From the NCBI RefSeq assembly GCF_020866965.1, contig NZ_JAJATX010000008.1, positions 1-64,000 of the forward strand: a DNA stretch of 64,000 nt. The letters are read 5' to 3'. Positions 63,158 to 64,000 of this stretch are shown here, piece after piece. This DNA is from Microvirga roseola (GTDB lineage Bacteria > Pseudomonadota > Alphaproteobacteria > Rhizobiales > Beijerinckiaceae). The notes under the pieces were generated by a model. That model saw nothing but the letters and a program-made list of their open reading frames with translations. It was not told the DNA's origin and searched no databases. Position 1 is the first letter of the stretch, and each line of letters begins with the position of its first letter. Position numbers and translations under genes: made by a program.

Positions 63158-63940
63158 ATGCCCCGCTTCTCAGCCAATCTCGGCTTCCTCTTCGCCGACC
63201 GCCCCGATGTGGACCGGGTTGCCGCCGCCGCGGATTCCGGCTTTGAGGCGGTCGAGATGCACTGGCCCTATCATGTTCCAGTGGCGGAGATGCGCAGCGC
63301 TCTCGCGCGAAGCCGCATGACCATGCTTGGACTGAACACCCGCGTCGGCAACGCCGCCGCAGGCGATTTCGGGCTGGGCGCCCTGCCGGGTCGCGAGAGC
63401 GAGTTCCAGGCAGCCGTGGACGAGGCCCTCTCCTATGGAAGCGGCATCGGTGCGACCGCCGTTCACTGCATGGCCGGAGCCGTCCCTCCCGGCGATCTCC
63501 ACCTGGCGGAGAACACGTTCGTCGCGAACCTGAGAGAAGCCGCCGACAAAGCAGCGCAGGCTTCCATGACGGTGCTGATCGAACCGATCAACCACCGAGA
63601 CAAGCCCGGCTACTTCCTGCACCACATCGAACAGGCTGCCGCGATCATCGGGAAGGTGGGCCGATCCAACGTCCGCCTCCTGTTCGACTGCTATCACACG
63701 CAGATCATGCAAGGGGACCTGACGAGGCGGCTGGAAACCCATCTCGGCATCATCGGGCATGTGCAGATTGCCGCCGTGCCCAGCCGCGCCGAACCCGATG
63801 AGGGCGAAGTCGACTATCGCGACATCTGCCGCACGCTCGACCGCCTCGGCTATGACGGTTGGATCGGAGCGGAGTACAAGCCGCGCGGACGCACGGAAGA
63901 TGGGCTCGGCTGGCTTGCAGCCCTGTCCGCAAGCAGGTAA
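63158..63940 (+). CDS. otnI: 2-oxo-tetronate isomerase OtnI (hydroxypyruvate isomerase family)
   Basis: A protein of 260 residues, xylose isomerase-like TIM barrel: MPRFSANLGFLFADRPDVDR, GFEAVEMHWPY, IEPINHRDKPGYFL, DCYHTQIMQGD, GWIGAEYKPRG. These are OtnI/Hyi residues. It interconverts 2-oxo-tetronate and 3-oxo-tetronate. The start at 63158 matches the family; an upstream frame to 62909 overlaps otnK and is rejected. It diverges from otnK across 184 bp. Confidence 0.94.
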   Translation: MPRFSANLGFLFADRPDVDRVAAAADSGFEAVEMHWPYHVPVAEMRSALARSRMTMLGLNTRVGNAAAGDFGLGALPGRESEFQAAVDEALSYGSGIGATAVHCMAGAVPPGDLHLAENTFVANLREAADKAAQASMTVLIEPINHRDKPGYFLHHIEQAAAIIGKVGRSNVRLLFDCYHTQIMQGDLTRRLETHLGIIGHVQIAAVPSRAEPDEGEVDYRDICRTLDRLGYDGWIGAEYKPRGRTEDGLGWLAALSASR

Positions 63941-63941
63941 T

Positions 63942-63965
63942 CCGCCGGACAAGTCCATCCGGCGG
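63942..63965 (+). terminator. Stem-loop after otnI
   Basis: CCGCCGGA and TCCGGCGG form an 8-bp stem directly after the stop codon. No T-tract follows, so its role as terminator is uncertain. Confidence 0.4.
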
Positions 63966-64000
63966 CCCGGCTGGGTACCCGCTTCATCAGTAAGGTCGCC

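Overview
The window is high-GC chromosomal DNA from an alphaproteobacterium of the order Hyphomicrobiales (Rhizobiales). The signs are a C4-pathway 5-aminolevulinate synthase, the order murA / DUF2948 / hisD / UPF0262 / low-molecular-weight phosphatase, a PdhS-type cell-cycle kinase, a perfect CtrA box, a UPF0314 (DUF2585) membrane protein, a CIRCE-controlled groESL, and a tRNA-His that lacks the extra G-1 and carries A73. A Methylobacteriaceae genus such as Microvirga is my best guess, but the sequence alone does not prove it. I see no insertion sequence, prophage, CRISPR array or rRNA.

Left part (1-31.6 kb): the 3'-truncated groEL and groES; an EamA exporter, an L,D-transpeptidase and an SMR exporter; a DUF2076 protein, a Nudix hydrolase and an SDR; a 506-residue coiled-coil protein behind a CtrA box; glycolate oxidase glcD-glcE-DUF2585-glcF, diverging from a cytochrome c that runs into lutA-DUF6653-lutB-lutC. 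Next come bfd/bfr iron storage, a PatZ-like acyl-CoA synthetase/acetyltransferase, a GNAT, a PdhS-like kinase, two phasin-type genes with a candidate PhaR operator, a second Nudix gene, two outer-membrane proteins, a frameshifted cytochrome c and a GGDEF-EAL protein.

Middle (31.6-46.6 kb): tRNA-His, a tripartite tricarboxylate transporter (tctB-tctA plus its binding protein), a TerC-like protein, azlCD, the phosphatase/UPF0262/hisD/DUF2948 block, murA with a small conserved gene upstream, hemA with an FNR/FixK box, tRNA-Thr and a periplasmic glycerophosphodiester phosphodiesterase.

Right part (46.8-64 kb) is accessory metabolism. (a) An AraC regulator diverges from an operon of an orphan periplasmic binding protein, a PEP-hydrolase-family TIM barrel, an SRPBCC protein and a Tm-1-like (UPF0261) protein. 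The last and the TIM barrel match the two halves of the tomato antiviral protein Tm-1, and the bacterial role is undescribed as far as I know. (b) A GntR regulator diverges from dctP-dctQ-dctM-kduI-kduD-kdgF, which should import and isomerise unsaturated uronates. (c) pepT. (d) A tetronate (threonate/erythronate) pathway: ltnD, otnC, otnK, otnI and a second hydroxyacid dehydrogenase.

Two genes look broken: a glycolipid-binding-like gene with an in-frame stop and a cytochrome c gene with a frameshift. Sequencing error cannot be excluded for either.
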